The position numbers and the translations under genes were made by a program. Below the pieces are notes generated by a model that searched no databases, was not told the origin of the DNA, and saw only the letters and a list, made by a program, of their open reading frames with translations. From positions 1 to 45,497 of the forward strand of contig JADKGI010000021.1 of NCBI GenBank assembly GCA_016722285.1: DNA of 45,497 nt. Reading direction: 5' to 3'. Of this stretch, positions 27,759-36,280 are shown piece after piece. Source of the DNA: Saprospiraceae bacterium. Its GTDB lineage: Bacteria; Bacteroidota; Bacteroidia; Chitinophagales; Saprospiraceae. Positions within the stretch are counted from its first letter, which is position 1, and the number at the start of each line of letters is the position of its first letter.

Positions 27759-28910
27759 ATGAAGTTTGAAACATTGGCCATTAGATTGCAGACTGAGAGA
27801 TCCCAGCATCATGAGCATTGTACGCCTATTTACACAACATCGAGCTTTGTCTTTGACGATGCCGAGCACATGCGCGCCTTATTTGCAAATGAAGAGCAAG
27901 GAAATATTTATTCCAGGTTTACCAATCCAACAGTACGGGAATTTGAATTAAAAATGGCCGCACTTGAACAAGGAGAAGATTGTATTGCAACATCCAGCGG
28001 TATGGCGGCTATTTTTGCAACTTTCGCTTCTTTATTATCTTCTGGGGATCATTTACTCATGTCCAGGGCCGTTTTTGGTTCCACATTCAGATTGAATGAA
28101 GACTATTTTGGGAAATGGGGCATTACCTACAATTATATTGATCCGCTTAATAACAAACAATGGGAAGAAGTTGTAAATAAAAATACTAAGTTACTTTACC
28201 TTGAAACGCCTTCAAATCCGGGTTTGGATATAATTGATCTGGAAAAAGCGGCAGCTTTTTGCAAACAGCATGGCATTCTACTGGTTGTTGATAACTGTTT
28301 TGCCACCCCATATTTGCAACAGCCTTTGCTGGCAGGTGCGGATATCTCTATTCATTCAGCGACTAAATATATTGACGGACAGGGAAGAGTGTTAGGCGGG
28401 GCAATTATTTCTAATAAATATATCATTGATAAGATATATCCTTTTATGAAAAATGCTGGCCCTACCTTGTCGCCATTCAATGCATGGATTTTATCCAAAA
28501 GTCTGGAGACTTTAGCGATTCGGATGGACAGGCATTGTTCAAATGCGTTGTTCATAGCTGAATGGCTTGAAAGACAAGCGAAGGTGAAGAATGTAAAATA
28601 CCCTTTTCTCGCTTCAAATGAAGGATTTAATATTGCCAAAAAACAAATGAAAGCAGGAGGTGGTATGATTGGTTTCGAATTAAATGGAGGGCTTGAAGCA
28701 GGTCGGAAATTAATAGACTCACGCAGGATGATGTCGTTGAGTGCAAACCTAGGAGATACCCGAACAATAATCACCCATCCGGCTTCGTCCACTCATTCAA
28801 AACTTCGTCCCGAAGAAAGAGCAGCAGCAGGCATTTCTGATGGCCTTATCAGGCTTTCAGTCGGTTTAGAGCATGTAGAGGATATTATAAGTGATATCCG
28901 ATTTAGCTGA
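27759..28910 (+). CDS. metZ: O-succinylhomoserine sulfhydrylase
   Basis: PLP enzyme of the Cys/Met metabolism family that makes homocysteine from O-succinylhomoserine and sulfide. 383 residues. YSRFTNPTVREFE, CIATSSGMAAIFA, LETPSNPGLDI and the PLP lysine K203 in HSATKYIDGQGRVLGGA, a motif form typical of MetZ. The C-terminal IITHPASSTHSKL and GLIRLSVGLEH are also family-wide. Cystathionine gamma-synthase or methionine gamma-lyase are alternatives, but the GQGR form after the lysine favours MetZ. Downstream lies a terminator. Confidence 0.85.
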   Translation: MKFETLAIRLQTERSQHHEHCTPIYTTSSFVFDDAEHMRALFANEEQGNIYSRFTNPTVREFELKMAALEQGEDCIATSSGMAAIFATFASLLSSGDHLLMSRAVFGSTFRLNEDYFGKWGITYNYIDPLNNKQWEEVVNKNTKLLYLETPSNPGLDIIDLEKAAAFCKQHGILLVVDNCFATPYLQQPLLAGADISIHSATKYIDGQGRVLGGAIISNKYIIDKIYPFMKNAGPTLSPFNAWILSKSLETLAIRMDRHCSNALFIAEWLERQAKVKNVKYPFLASNEGFNIAKKQMKAGGGMIGFELNGGLEAGRKLIDSRRMMSLSANLGDTRTIITHPASSTHSKLRPEERAAAGISDGLIRLSVGLEHVEDIISDIRFS

Positions 28911-28975
28911 TTGGGATTTTTGATTTATCAGGAAAAGATTGAAGAATTTAATTTTTAGATTTATTTAAATAAAAA

Positions 28976-29006
28976 ATACCCGTTCAAAAAATTATTGAAC
29001 GGGTAT
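28976..29006. terminator. Bidirectional terminator between metZ and the lipoprotein gene
   Basis: A perfect 12-bp stem, atacccgttcaa (28976-28987) with ttgaacgggtat (28995-29006), loop of 7. A-run on the left and T-rich on the right, so it serves both convergent genes. Confidence 0.9.
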
Positions 29007-29052
29007 CTTTTCTATTATCTCAGCATAGACTAAGATTTACAAGATCTGCTGA

Positions 29053-29223
29053 TTACTGCTGTGAAGTTGTATCAACAGGCATAGCTGCGGCAGTTGTATC
29101 AACAGCAGGAGTTTCAGTAGCAGTTGCTTCAACAGCAGGAGTTTCTGCAGGAGCTTCAGTTGTATTTTTACAAGAAGCTAGAGCGATAACAACAAATAGA
29201 CCTAGGATAAATGACTTTTTCAT
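29053..29223 (-). CDS. Small Thr/Ala/Pro-rich lipoprotein, 56 residues
   Basis: Start ATG 29223 gives MKKSFILGLFVVIALASCKN, a lipoprotein signal peptide with lipobox LASC, so the mature protein begins at Cys18. The mature part is a low-complexity run of Thr, Ala, Pro, Glu and Val with a repeated ETPAV unit and repeated VDTT, ending VDTTSQQ. Likely tethered to the inner face of the outer membrane or exposed at the surface; no catalytic motif. Such short lipoproteins occur in many Bacteroidota and lack a known function. A perfect terminator separates it from metZ. Confidence 0.8.
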   Translation of the reverse strand: MKKSFILGLFVVIALASCKNTTEAPAETPAVEATATETPAVDTTAAAMPVDTTSQQ

Positions 29224-29514
29224 GTACTTGAATTTTAAATATTAAAAAGATTTCTCCGCAATGATATTGCATTAAATTGGAATATAAAAACAGTTTGAAA
29301 ATCATTAACAAACATTCGCTAATACTTTGATATACTTGTATCAATTCCGTAAATTTTATGATAAAGAATTAAAAAATTCAATAAAATTCCAATATGAATT
29401 TGGATGAGTTTTAGGAGAGGAAGCTTTAATTTTTTGAAATATAATTATCAAAAAAGCGGAAAGGGTTTTGCCAGAATGCACTGGGGAGCATAATATCATC
29501 TTTATTAAGAAATC

Positions 29515-31578
29515 TTACCTTGAGATTATAAAAGCTTTAGTACTTATTATCTGATCATTTTGAACAAATACCAATTTATAAAGTCCTTTTAAAAGGTCGC
29601 TTGTGGGTAATTGAAAAGATTTTTGGTTAATACTTTGTATGGTTTTGACCTTTTGTCCCAAGGTATTATAAATATCAATCCAAAGTTTATTGGTGAAGTC
29701 AAAATCATTTCCGTGTAAATCAATATAAATATACTCATCCGCCGGTACGGGACTGATATTTAACGAAAATTGTTCTGATTTGCCTTTTAATGTTACAATT
29801 TTGCTGACTGATTTTCTACCATCAATATCAACGGAAATAATTTTGTAGTAAACATTTAAAAAGTTTCCAGTTGAATAATCATCAAATGAGTAACTTGACA
29901 CAATTCTATTTATAGCCGGGATAGTAGCTAATTCTTCCCATATTGTATTTTCGCCAGAGTTTCTTAACACAATGTAATGACTTACATTAGTCTGAGATTT
30001 TACACTCCACTCCAGTTTATTGTAAGAAGATTCTTTTGATACACTAACACTTTCCCACAAAAGTGGCAACGGTAATAAGGCTAGACCCGCTCCAATATTA
30101 TCGATCCTACTGCACTCTGTGACAGAAATAACATGGCTGGTACCAGATCCAAATGAATTGTCTATGTCATTATCGATATTGTCGTTACCGACATTGGCTA
30201 TAGTAAAAGACATAGTCGGATCTATGTCCAGACGTACAAAATAATCACCATTTTTAAGTTGATCAAAAATACAAATACCATTGAAGTCAGAATATCTTAA
30301 ACTAACCGCTTGATATTGCATATTATAGAGGGTTACAGGGATATCTGGCAGTACTTCCTCATCTTCATCGTAGATTCCGTTAAAATTATAATCAAGCCAA
30401 ATTCTTAACTGTATTGAACCGTAACAATAGAAACCGTTATTAATGTTGCAAAGGTGGTCACCGCTTTGTAAATCAAATGTAGGCGTAGTATTTAGTCCAT
30501 TTTCATGATCTATATAATTGTAAATATCCGGAACATCTCCTACATTGGGTTCCCCGGCTGTCAGATAAGAAGTAGGCGGCATATCAGTTTCTATAAAGTA
30601 TTTGCCAGGAGGAACACAAAATTCATAATATCCATCAATGCTGGGATAGCCCGGCTTTGAACTAGTCACATATTCACTAAATAATACAGTGTTTTTTGAG
30701 GCATTTATTGTCCACAACTTTATTTTCAGTCCATTAATGCCGTTTTCATCAGGATCTAAGACATTGTTGAAATTTGCATCCAAATACATAAGACCGCAGA
30801 TACTTATACACCGGAAAAATCCGGCGTCTAACTGGTCATAATTGTTCCCGGTTTCAATATTGAAAATATCTGTAGTAAATGGACCATTGGTGCCGGTAAT
30901 ATCACTGTTATAGCTATTACTGCCAGTTACAAAAAGGGTCGGCTTAAATACAGTGTCTGCAGTGAATTTAAGATAATAATCACCGGGAAAAATGTTTAAA
31001 AATTTATAGTCGCCATATACATCAGTTTCTGTCTGGTACAATAAAAAATCATCATTTGCTCTGAAAAGGGATACTAAAACATTTTGAATACCGGGCTCGT
31101 CTGGGTCTTGTAATCCATTTCCATCTAAATCCTCCCACACTTTATCCCCAATATAAGGTAGGATAGTCAATCCTGCGTTAATCTCATATTCATTAGTCGA
31201 TGTCAGGAAACATGACGAATATCCATTTGAATCAATGTCATTATCATTGTCATATAATGTAAAAACATGTTGGGACAATCCTGATTTATTTATAAATATT
31301 TTGTAATTGTTGTCAGGGACGGAAGCAAATATATAATTACCACTATTTGATGTAAGTGTTGATTGGATAAATTGACCGGAACAAGTAAGGAGAAAAACCG
31401 GTACTCCATCTATAAAAGGCTCATTTACATTTTGGATTCCATCCGCATTCAGGTCTTCCCAGATGATGCCTGAAATATCACTCTGTGAATTCAAAGATAT
31501 CGAAACGAATAATAAAAGGGAAATAGTTAAGTGATTAAGAATAATTCTTAAAAATCTGACGGGGAAATCAGTTTTCAT
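29515..31578 (-). CDS. Secreted SdrD B-like repeat protein with T9SS sorting domain
   Basis: 687 residues from ATG 31578 (MKTDFPVRFLRIILNHLTIS), chosen over the ATG at 31662 because a perfect promoter lies at 31632-31663. After a signal segment come four SdrD B-type units with the acidic DxxxDGxQD pattern (IIWEDLNADGIQNVNEP, VWEDLDGNGLQDPDEPG, MYLDANFNNVLDPDENG, IWLDYNFNGIYDEDEE), which probably bind calcium. Then a fibronectin-like region around SYNKLEWSVKSQTNVSHY, and the C-terminal type A sorting signal (NISPVPADEYIYIDL, ending KAFIISR), which sends it through the T9SS. It is probably a surface or matrix protein; no enzymatic domain is seen. Confidence 0.85.
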   Translation of the reverse strand: MKTDFPVRFLRIILNHLTISLLLFVSISLNSQSDISGIIWEDLNADGIQNVNEPFIDGVPVFLLTCSGQFIQSTLTSNSGNYIFASVPDNNYKIFINKSGLSQHVFTLYDNDNDIDSNGYSSCFLTSTNEYEINAGLTILPYIGDKVWEDLDGNGLQDPDEPGIQNVLVSLFRANDDFLLYQTETDVYGDYKFLNIFPGDYYLKFTADTVFKPTLFVTGSNSYNSDITGTNGPFTTDIFNIETGNNYDQLDAGFFRCISICGLMYLDANFNNVLDPDENGINGLKIKLWTINASKNTVLFSEYVTSSKPGYPSIDGYYEFCVPPGKYFIETDMPPTSYLTAGEPNVGDVPDIYNYIDHENGLNTTPTFDLQSGDHLCNINNGFYCYGSIQLRIWLDYNFNGIYDEDEEVLPDIPVTLYNMQYQAVSLRYSDFNGICIFDQLKNGDYFVRLDIDPTMSFTIANVGNDNIDNDIDNSFGSGTSHVISVTECSRIDNIGAGLALLPLPLLWESVSVSKESSYNKLEWSVKSQTNVSHYIVLRNSGENTIWEELATIPAINRIVSSYSFDDYSTGNFLNVYYKIISVDIDGRKSVSKIVTLKGKSEQFSLNISPVPADEYIYIDLHGNDFDFTNKLWIDIYNTLGQKVKTIQSINQKSFQLPTSDLLKGLYKLVFVQNDQIISTKAFIISR

Positions 31579-31631
31579 ATACTTATCAGTTTTAAAGTTC
31601 GGAAAATCTTGGGAATAGATGTGTTGCGAAT

Positions 31632-31663
31632 CAAAGATAGGAAATGCAATGCTAAGAATCAAA
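31632..31663 (-). promoter_or_regulatory. Consensus Bacteroidota promoter for the SdrD-like gene
   Basis: On the - strand: TTTG (31660-31663), 20 bp spacer, TATCTTTG (31632-31639). Both elements are perfect. Transcription would begin near 31625, giving a leader of about 47 bases to the ATG at 31578. Just upstream is an exact tgtgat/atcaca palindrome at 31670-31684. Confidence 0.8.
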
Positions 31664-31800
31664 TATTATTGTGATAAAATCACATATAAATATTTGCTTA
31701 ATATATTGTAAGTCAGGCAGATACATTGAATATGCCGGCTAATTGCATTTAAGTTATTACAATTCAAAAAAGTACAGATATTGAAATGTCAGATATATAT

Positions 31801-32250
31801 TTAGCTTAGATTTTTATACATAAAAAAATGGTTGATCCCAACCTCCTGAAAAACATCGCCTAATATGGAATATCCGGCTTTGACATAAAATTCTACCGCA
31901 GTATCTCTTGCGTGTAATTCAATTTTGTTATAGCCTTTGGCAACAGCTAATTTTTCGCTTTCAGAAATTAAAAATGAACCCACTTTTTTGGATTGGTATG
32001 ATTGATCAACTGCCACTTGTCTCATTTTTAGTGCTTTGGTATCTAAGGGCTTTAATACTAATATAGCAGCCATTTCATCTGTTAATGAATCATAACAAGC
32101 TAAATGAAAAGAATCATATTCGTTTGCAATATCTTCCGGATCAAAATCCAAATTTAGTGGTTTTTTGAGGACTCGATACCTTATCCTCAGTGCTTGGTCA
32201 AACTCAGGAGTTCCAAATTCAATTATTGTACAATAATATTGATTGGTCAT
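31801..32250 (-). CDS. GNAT family N-acetyltransferase
   Basis: 149-residue acetyltransferase. I start at ATG 32250 (MTNQYYCTIIEFGTPEFDQ), the usual position before the conserved LRIRYRVLKKPLNLD; an ATG at 32259 adds three residues. Acetyl-CoA site in QVAVDQSYQSKKVGSFLI, and the closing DTAVEFYVKAGYSILGDVF. The opening resembles small ElaA-like GNATs. Substrate unknown. Confidence 0.8.
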   Translation of the reverse strand: MTNQYYCTIIEFGTPEFDQALRIRYRVLKKPLNLDFDPEDIANEYDSFHLACYDSLTDEMAAILVLKPLDTKALKMRQVAVDQSYQSKKVGSFLISESEKLAVAKGYNKIELHARDTAVEFYVKAGYSILGDVFQEVGINHFFMYKNLS

Positions 32251-32326
32251 ATTTACCATAGATTTTAGTACTGCAAATCTGTAAAACTTATTTCAAACTT
32301 TTAAAATATTCATCCAATAATTATTA

Positions 32327-32358
32327 TTTGCCTGGTGAAAAACAATTAATTACATTTG
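32327..32358 (+). promoter_or_regulatory. Consensus Bacteroidota promoter for the GH109-type gene
   Basis: TTTG (32327-32330), 20 bp, TACATTTG (32351-32358). Both elements are perfect. Transcription starts near 32365, so the leader before the ATG at 32375 is only about 10 bases. Confidence 0.8.
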
Positions 32359-32374
32359 CTCAAATTATTTAAAA

Positions 32375-33733
32375 ATGAAAAGAAGAAAATTTATTCAGAA
32401 CTCTTCAACCATTGCTGCCATGAGCTTAGCAACCAACGGGTTTAGTATTGGAAAAGGTGACTGGTTTAAAGGAGATGTAAGAGTTGGGATAATTGGAGTA
32501 GGAGCAAGAGGCCTAAGTACTTTAAGTCTTGCGTTACAAAGAAGTGATTTACAAGTCGTTGCAATATGTGATATCGATCCCATCACAACAGGCAAAGCTT
32601 TGAATGAAATAGAAAAAGCAGGTCGCCCAAAGCCGGAATTATTCACTAATGGTCCCACTGATTATAAAAATCTTTTGGAGAAAAAAGATATAGATGCTGT
32701 ATTTATCTGTACTCCATGGGAATGGCATACTCCTATGTCAATCGATGCAATGAATGCAGGTAAAGGTGTTGCATGTGAGGTAGCAGGTGCTATGAGTGTG
32801 GATGAATGCTGGCAAATGGTAAGGACGTATGAGCGGACAAAAACACCATTTATGATTATGGAAAATGTTTGTTATCGTAGGGATGTTATGGCTATTTTGA
32901 ATATGGTCAGAAAAGACATGTTTGGGGAATTGATTCATATGGAAGGCGGATATCAGCATGACCTTAGAGAAGTAAAATTTAATGATGGAGTAAATTACTA
33001 TGGTGGGGGAGTAGAGTTTGGAGATAAAGGATATAGTGAAGCAAAATGGAGGACAACACATTCAGTATTTAGAAATGGTGAACTTTACCCCACACATGGC
33101 ATTGGCCCTATAGCAAATTGCATAAATATAAACAGAGGTAACAGATTTGAGTATCTGACTTCGATAGCTTCAAAATCCAAGGGGCTAAACAAATACATTA
33201 CAGATCATCCCAAAGGAGGAAAGGATCATCCTAATGCAAAAATTAAATTCAAACTCGGAGATGTTGTCACTACTAACATTATGACGGCAAATGGAGAGAC
33301 CATCATGCTTTCGCATGATACAAATCTTCCGCGTCCGTATTCGTTAGGATTCAGGGTTCAGGGTACAAACGGAATATGGATGGATGTAAATAATTCGTTG
33401 TATATCGAAGGCATTAGCCCCAGCCATAAATGGGAATCGGCAGAGCCTTACCTGAAAGAATATGATCATCCATTATGGAAAAAATATGAGAGTGAAGCAT
33501 CGGGAGCAGGACATGGAGGAATGGACTGGTTTGTCATGAATGCTTTTATAGAAGCATTTAAAAGTAAAGACCCGATGCCACTTGATGTGTACGACCACGC
33601 CAGTTGGGCCGTGATAACCTGTCTTTCTGAACAGTCAATTGCGCAAGGCGCAGAACCGCAATCTTTTCCTGACTTTACTGATGGAAAATGGATGAACAGA
33701 AAACCGATATTTTCTTTTGGTGATAATTATTAG
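32375..33733 (+). CDS. GH109-type Gfo/Idh/MocA family protein, Tat-exported
   Basis: 452 residues. The N-terminus MKRRKFIQNSSTIAAMSLA is a Tat-type signal with the twin arginines. Gfo/Idh/MocA Rossmann domain VRVGIIGVGARGLSTLSL, then the EVAGAMSVDECWQMVRTYER, MENVCYRRDVMAILNMV, EGGYQHDLREVKFNDG, YPTHGIGPIANCININRGNR and SGAGHGGMDWFVMNAFIE blocks of family GH109, whose members cleave alpha-N-acetylgalactosamine by an NAD-dependent redox mechanism. Acts in the periplasm. A consensus promoter lies 17 bp upstream. The substrate specificity is inferred from the family. Confidence 0.88.
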   Translation: MKRRKFIQNSSTIAAMSLATNGFSIGKGDWFKGDVRVGIIGVGARGLSTLSLALQRSDLQVVAICDIDPITTGKALNEIEKAGRPKPELFTNGPTDYKNLLEKKDIDAVFICTPWEWHTPMSIDAMNAGKGVACEVAGAMSVDECWQMVRTYERTKTPFMIMENVCYRRDVMAILNMVRKDMFGELIHMEGGYQHDLREVKFNDGVNYYGGGVEFGDKGYSEAKWRTTHSVFRNGELYPTHGIGPIANCININRGNRFEYLTSIASKSKGLNKYITDHPKGGKDHPNAKIKFKLGDVVTTNIMTANGETIMLSHDTNLPRPYSLGFRVQGTNGIWMDVNNSLYIEGISPSHKWESAEPYLKEYDHPLWKKYESEASGAGHGGMDWFVMNAFIEAFKSKDPMPLDVYDHASWAVITCLSEQSIAQGAEPQSFPDFTDGKWMNRKPIFSFGDNY

Positions 33734-33908
33734 ATTAGAGTTTAAATTTTATTGCCTTATAATCAATATCTTATAAACCTGCCATCAAAATAATCATCTC
33801 ATTTAGTTCACTAAACTCGTTAATTATTTTGTTGTCAGAACCATAACCTATTGATTAGCAACTAAGAAAATTTTTAAACATACTCTTACTTTATACAAAA
33901 ATCTGATA

Positions 33909-35243
33909 TTACATTAATGCTCCTATAATGGTGGCAGAAAAAAGAGAAGCTATAGTTCCGCCTAGAAGCGCTTTCATACCAAATTCTGACAGCGTTTTTC
34001 TCTGGCCAGGCGCAAGTGAGCCTATTCCTCCTATCTGAATTCCGATACTGGCAAAATTTGCAAAACCGCATAACATATAGGTTGCCATTATTACTGACTT
34101 TTGGTGAACCAGATGAATGAGATTAGCTGGATTTTTAAGTTCAGCCAATTGTGTATATGCAACAAATTCACTTGATGCAAGCTTGATCCCAAGGAGTTGC
34201 CCCATGGTCATAATATCTTCTTTTGCTACTCCTATTAGCCACATGAGTGGCGAAAATACAAGTCCTAAAATGGTCTCAATGGACAGATTGGAATATTGGG
34301 TATAGTAAGCGATGCCGTTGTTCATATTTGCATCATTATGTAGTGTACCCATGGAGATTTTTTGCAAACTCAGGCTTCCTATCCAATTCAATCCATAATT
34401 CATCATAGCTATAAAAGCAATGAAAACGAGAAGCATAGCAGCTACATTGGCAGCTAATTTAAGGCCTTCTGTTGTTCCGTTGGCAATGGCATCCAGCATA
34501 TTGGACCCAATATTTTCATATGATATCTCTACATCGGTATTTATAGGCTCAGTCTGTGGATACAGAATTTTTGATATAACAATAGCTCCCGGGGCTGCCA
34601 TGACAGAAGCAGCCAGAAGATGTTTAGCAAATTCCAATCTTAGTAATGGGTCATCTCCACCTAAAAAACTTATATATGCCGCCATTACAGCCCCTGCTAC
34701 AGTGGCCATTCCACCTATCATGACAAGAAGCATTTCGGACTTGTTCATTTTCTCCAAATAGGCCTTTATCATCAATGGGGCTTCTGTTTGTCCAAGGAAT
34801 ATATTTCCTGTAACAGAAAGGCTTTCAGCACCTGATATATTCATTAGTTTTGTGAATACCAGGGCAAAAACTTTTACTACTTTTTGGATGACGCCCAAAT
34901 AAAACAAAAGCGAGGTCAACGCGGAGAAAAAAATAATGGTAGGTAAAACCTGGAATAGAAAGATGAATCCAAAATTTTCTGCATTCATCATGCCGCCAAG
35001 TAAAAAAGTACTTCCTGCTTTTGTAAAATCAAGAATCAATACAAAAATACCACCGACAAATTCAAACAAGGACTTTATAAAGGGTATTTTTAATACACCT
35101 AGTGCAAGTATCAGCTGAGCTAACAGACCAATAACTACCGTTCTCCAATGGATTGCTTTTCTGTTGGATGAAAAAAGATAACCAACCCCAATAAGAACCA
35201 ACATCCCTGTTATACCTCGGGCAATATTTATTAGTAAATCCAT
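33909..35243 (-). CDS. nupC: Concentrative nucleoside transporter (CNT/NupC)
   Basis: 444-residue inner-membrane symporter with about ten hydrophobic segments. Family motifs: LPTIIFFSALTSLLFYLGVI, SLSVTGNIFLGQTEAPLMIK, SEMLLVMIGGMATVAGAVMA, GVAKEDIMTMGQLLGIKLAS and CGFANFASIGIQIGGIGSLA. It imports nucleosides with sodium or protons. It is divergent from uridine kinase with 97 bp between, so import and phosphorylation probably form one salvage route. Confidence 0.92.
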   Translation of the reverse strand: MDLLINIARGITGMLVLIGVGYLFSSNRKAIHWRTVVIGLLAQLILALGVLKIPFIKSLFEFVGGIFVLILDFTKAGSTFLLGGMMNAENFGFIFLFQVLPTIIFFSALTSLLFYLGVIQKVVKVFALVFTKLMNISGAESLSVTGNIFLGQTEAPLMIKAYLEKMNKSEMLLVMIGGMATVAGAVMAAYISFLGGDDPLLRLEFAKHLLAASVMAAPGAIVISKILYPQTEPINTDVEISYENIGSNMLDAIANGTTEGLKLAANVAAMLLVFIAFIAMMNYGLNWIGSLSLQKISMGTLHNDANMNNGIAYYTQYSNLSIETILGLVFSPLMWLIGVAKEDIMTMGQLLGIKLASSEFVAYTQLAELKNPANLIHLVHQKSVIMATYMLCGFANFASIGIQIGGIGSLAPGQRKTLSEFGMKALLGGTIASLFSATIIGALM

Positions 35244-35340
35244 TTTAAGCTATGTTTTTAGGAGAATCGATTAAATTATTTGCTCGTTTATTTGTTATTT
35301 TGCCGGAAAAATAGAATTTATATTCCAATCACAGCAGAAT

Positions 35341-35997
35341 ATGAGCTTAAAAAATACAAATGCTTTCATAATTGGTATCTCAGGAGGTAGTGGGTCTGGC
35401 AAAACGTCTTTTATAAAGGACATAAGAAGTCATTTTAGTAGCAAACAGGTTTGCTATCTTTGTCAGGATGATGATTATAAAGGAAGAGAATTTCAGAAAG
35501 AGGATGAAAACGGGATCAAAAACTTTGACCTTCCTGAATCTATGGAATTGGATGAATTTTATTTTGACCTGGTTAAGCTATCCAATGGTATGCCCGTCGA
35601 AAGGAACGAATATGCTTTCAATAATGAAATTAAGAAGCCCGAAATTCTTCATATTCATCCGGCACCAATAATAATTGTCGAAGGACTATTCGTGTTTTTC
35701 GATCCCAAATTATTCAATATTATTGACTTAAAGATTTTGATTCATGCAACTGACATTCAAAAGATTATAAGAAGGATAAAACGGGATAGAGTGGAGAGAA
35801 ATTATCCATTAGAGGATGTTTTGTACCGATACGAACACCATGTGTTGCCTTCGTTTGAAGCATTTATTTTTCCATTTTTTAATAAAGTTGACCTTGTAAT
35901 AAACAATAATAAATCGTTTGAAATGGGTCGGGACATGTTGGTTTCATATCTAAAAATGAAAATTGATACCATGCTTAATGAAAAAAAACAATATTAA
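35341..35997 (+). CDS. udk: Uridine kinase
   Basis: 218-residue nucleoside kinase; phosphorylates uridine and cytidine to the monophosphates. P-loop GISGGSGSGKTSF (residues 12-24), LCQDDDYKG (the acidic Asp that receives the substrate), and the IIIVEGLFVFF and IHATDIQKIIRRIKRD blocks. It opens opposite the CNT transporter. Length and motifs are normal for Udk. Confidence 0.88.
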   Translation: MSLKNTNAFIIGISGGSGSGKTSFIKDIRSHFSSKQVCYLCQDDDYKGREFQKEDENGIKNFDLPESMELDEFYFDLVKLSNGMPVERNEYAFNNEIKKPEILHIHPAPIIIVEGLFVFFDPKLFNIIDLKILIHATDIQKIIRRIKRDRVERNYPLEDVLYRYEHHVLPSFEAFIFPFFNKVDLVINNNKSFEMGRDMLVSYLKMKIDTMLNEKKQY

Positions 35998-36023
35998 CTG
36001 CTAAAAATTTAAATAATATATTA

Positions 36024-36031
36024 TAATTTTG
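36024..36031 (+). promoter_or_regulatory. Candidate -7 element of the metzincin gene
   Basis: TAATTTTG matches TAnnTTTG but lies about 250 bp before the ATG at 36281, and no TTTG precedes it at -33. The 283-bp gap otherwise holds no gene that I can see. Confidence 0.3.
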
Positions 36032-36280
36032 CGTGATATGACAGTCTAACAATCGAATTATAGATTGGTAAGTGTCTGTCAAAATATTAAAATTGAAGTG
36101 ACTAATTGTCTTATGTTGAATTGACATGCATTAGAATTAACAATAAATTATTCAGTCATTTCAACACCTAAACCAACCTACCGAATTTTAAAGCACCTGA
36201 TTATCACCCGTTTATATATTCAGTTTAGCAGTTGCTGAATTTTTTGTTTATTTTTTATTGGTGAAAAATTTGAAGTAAAA

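Noticed and set aside
31578..31662. A longer start for the SdrD-like protein at ATG 31662
   Set aside because: The perfect promoter at 31632-31663 lies inside the added codons, so transcripts would begin downstream of them.
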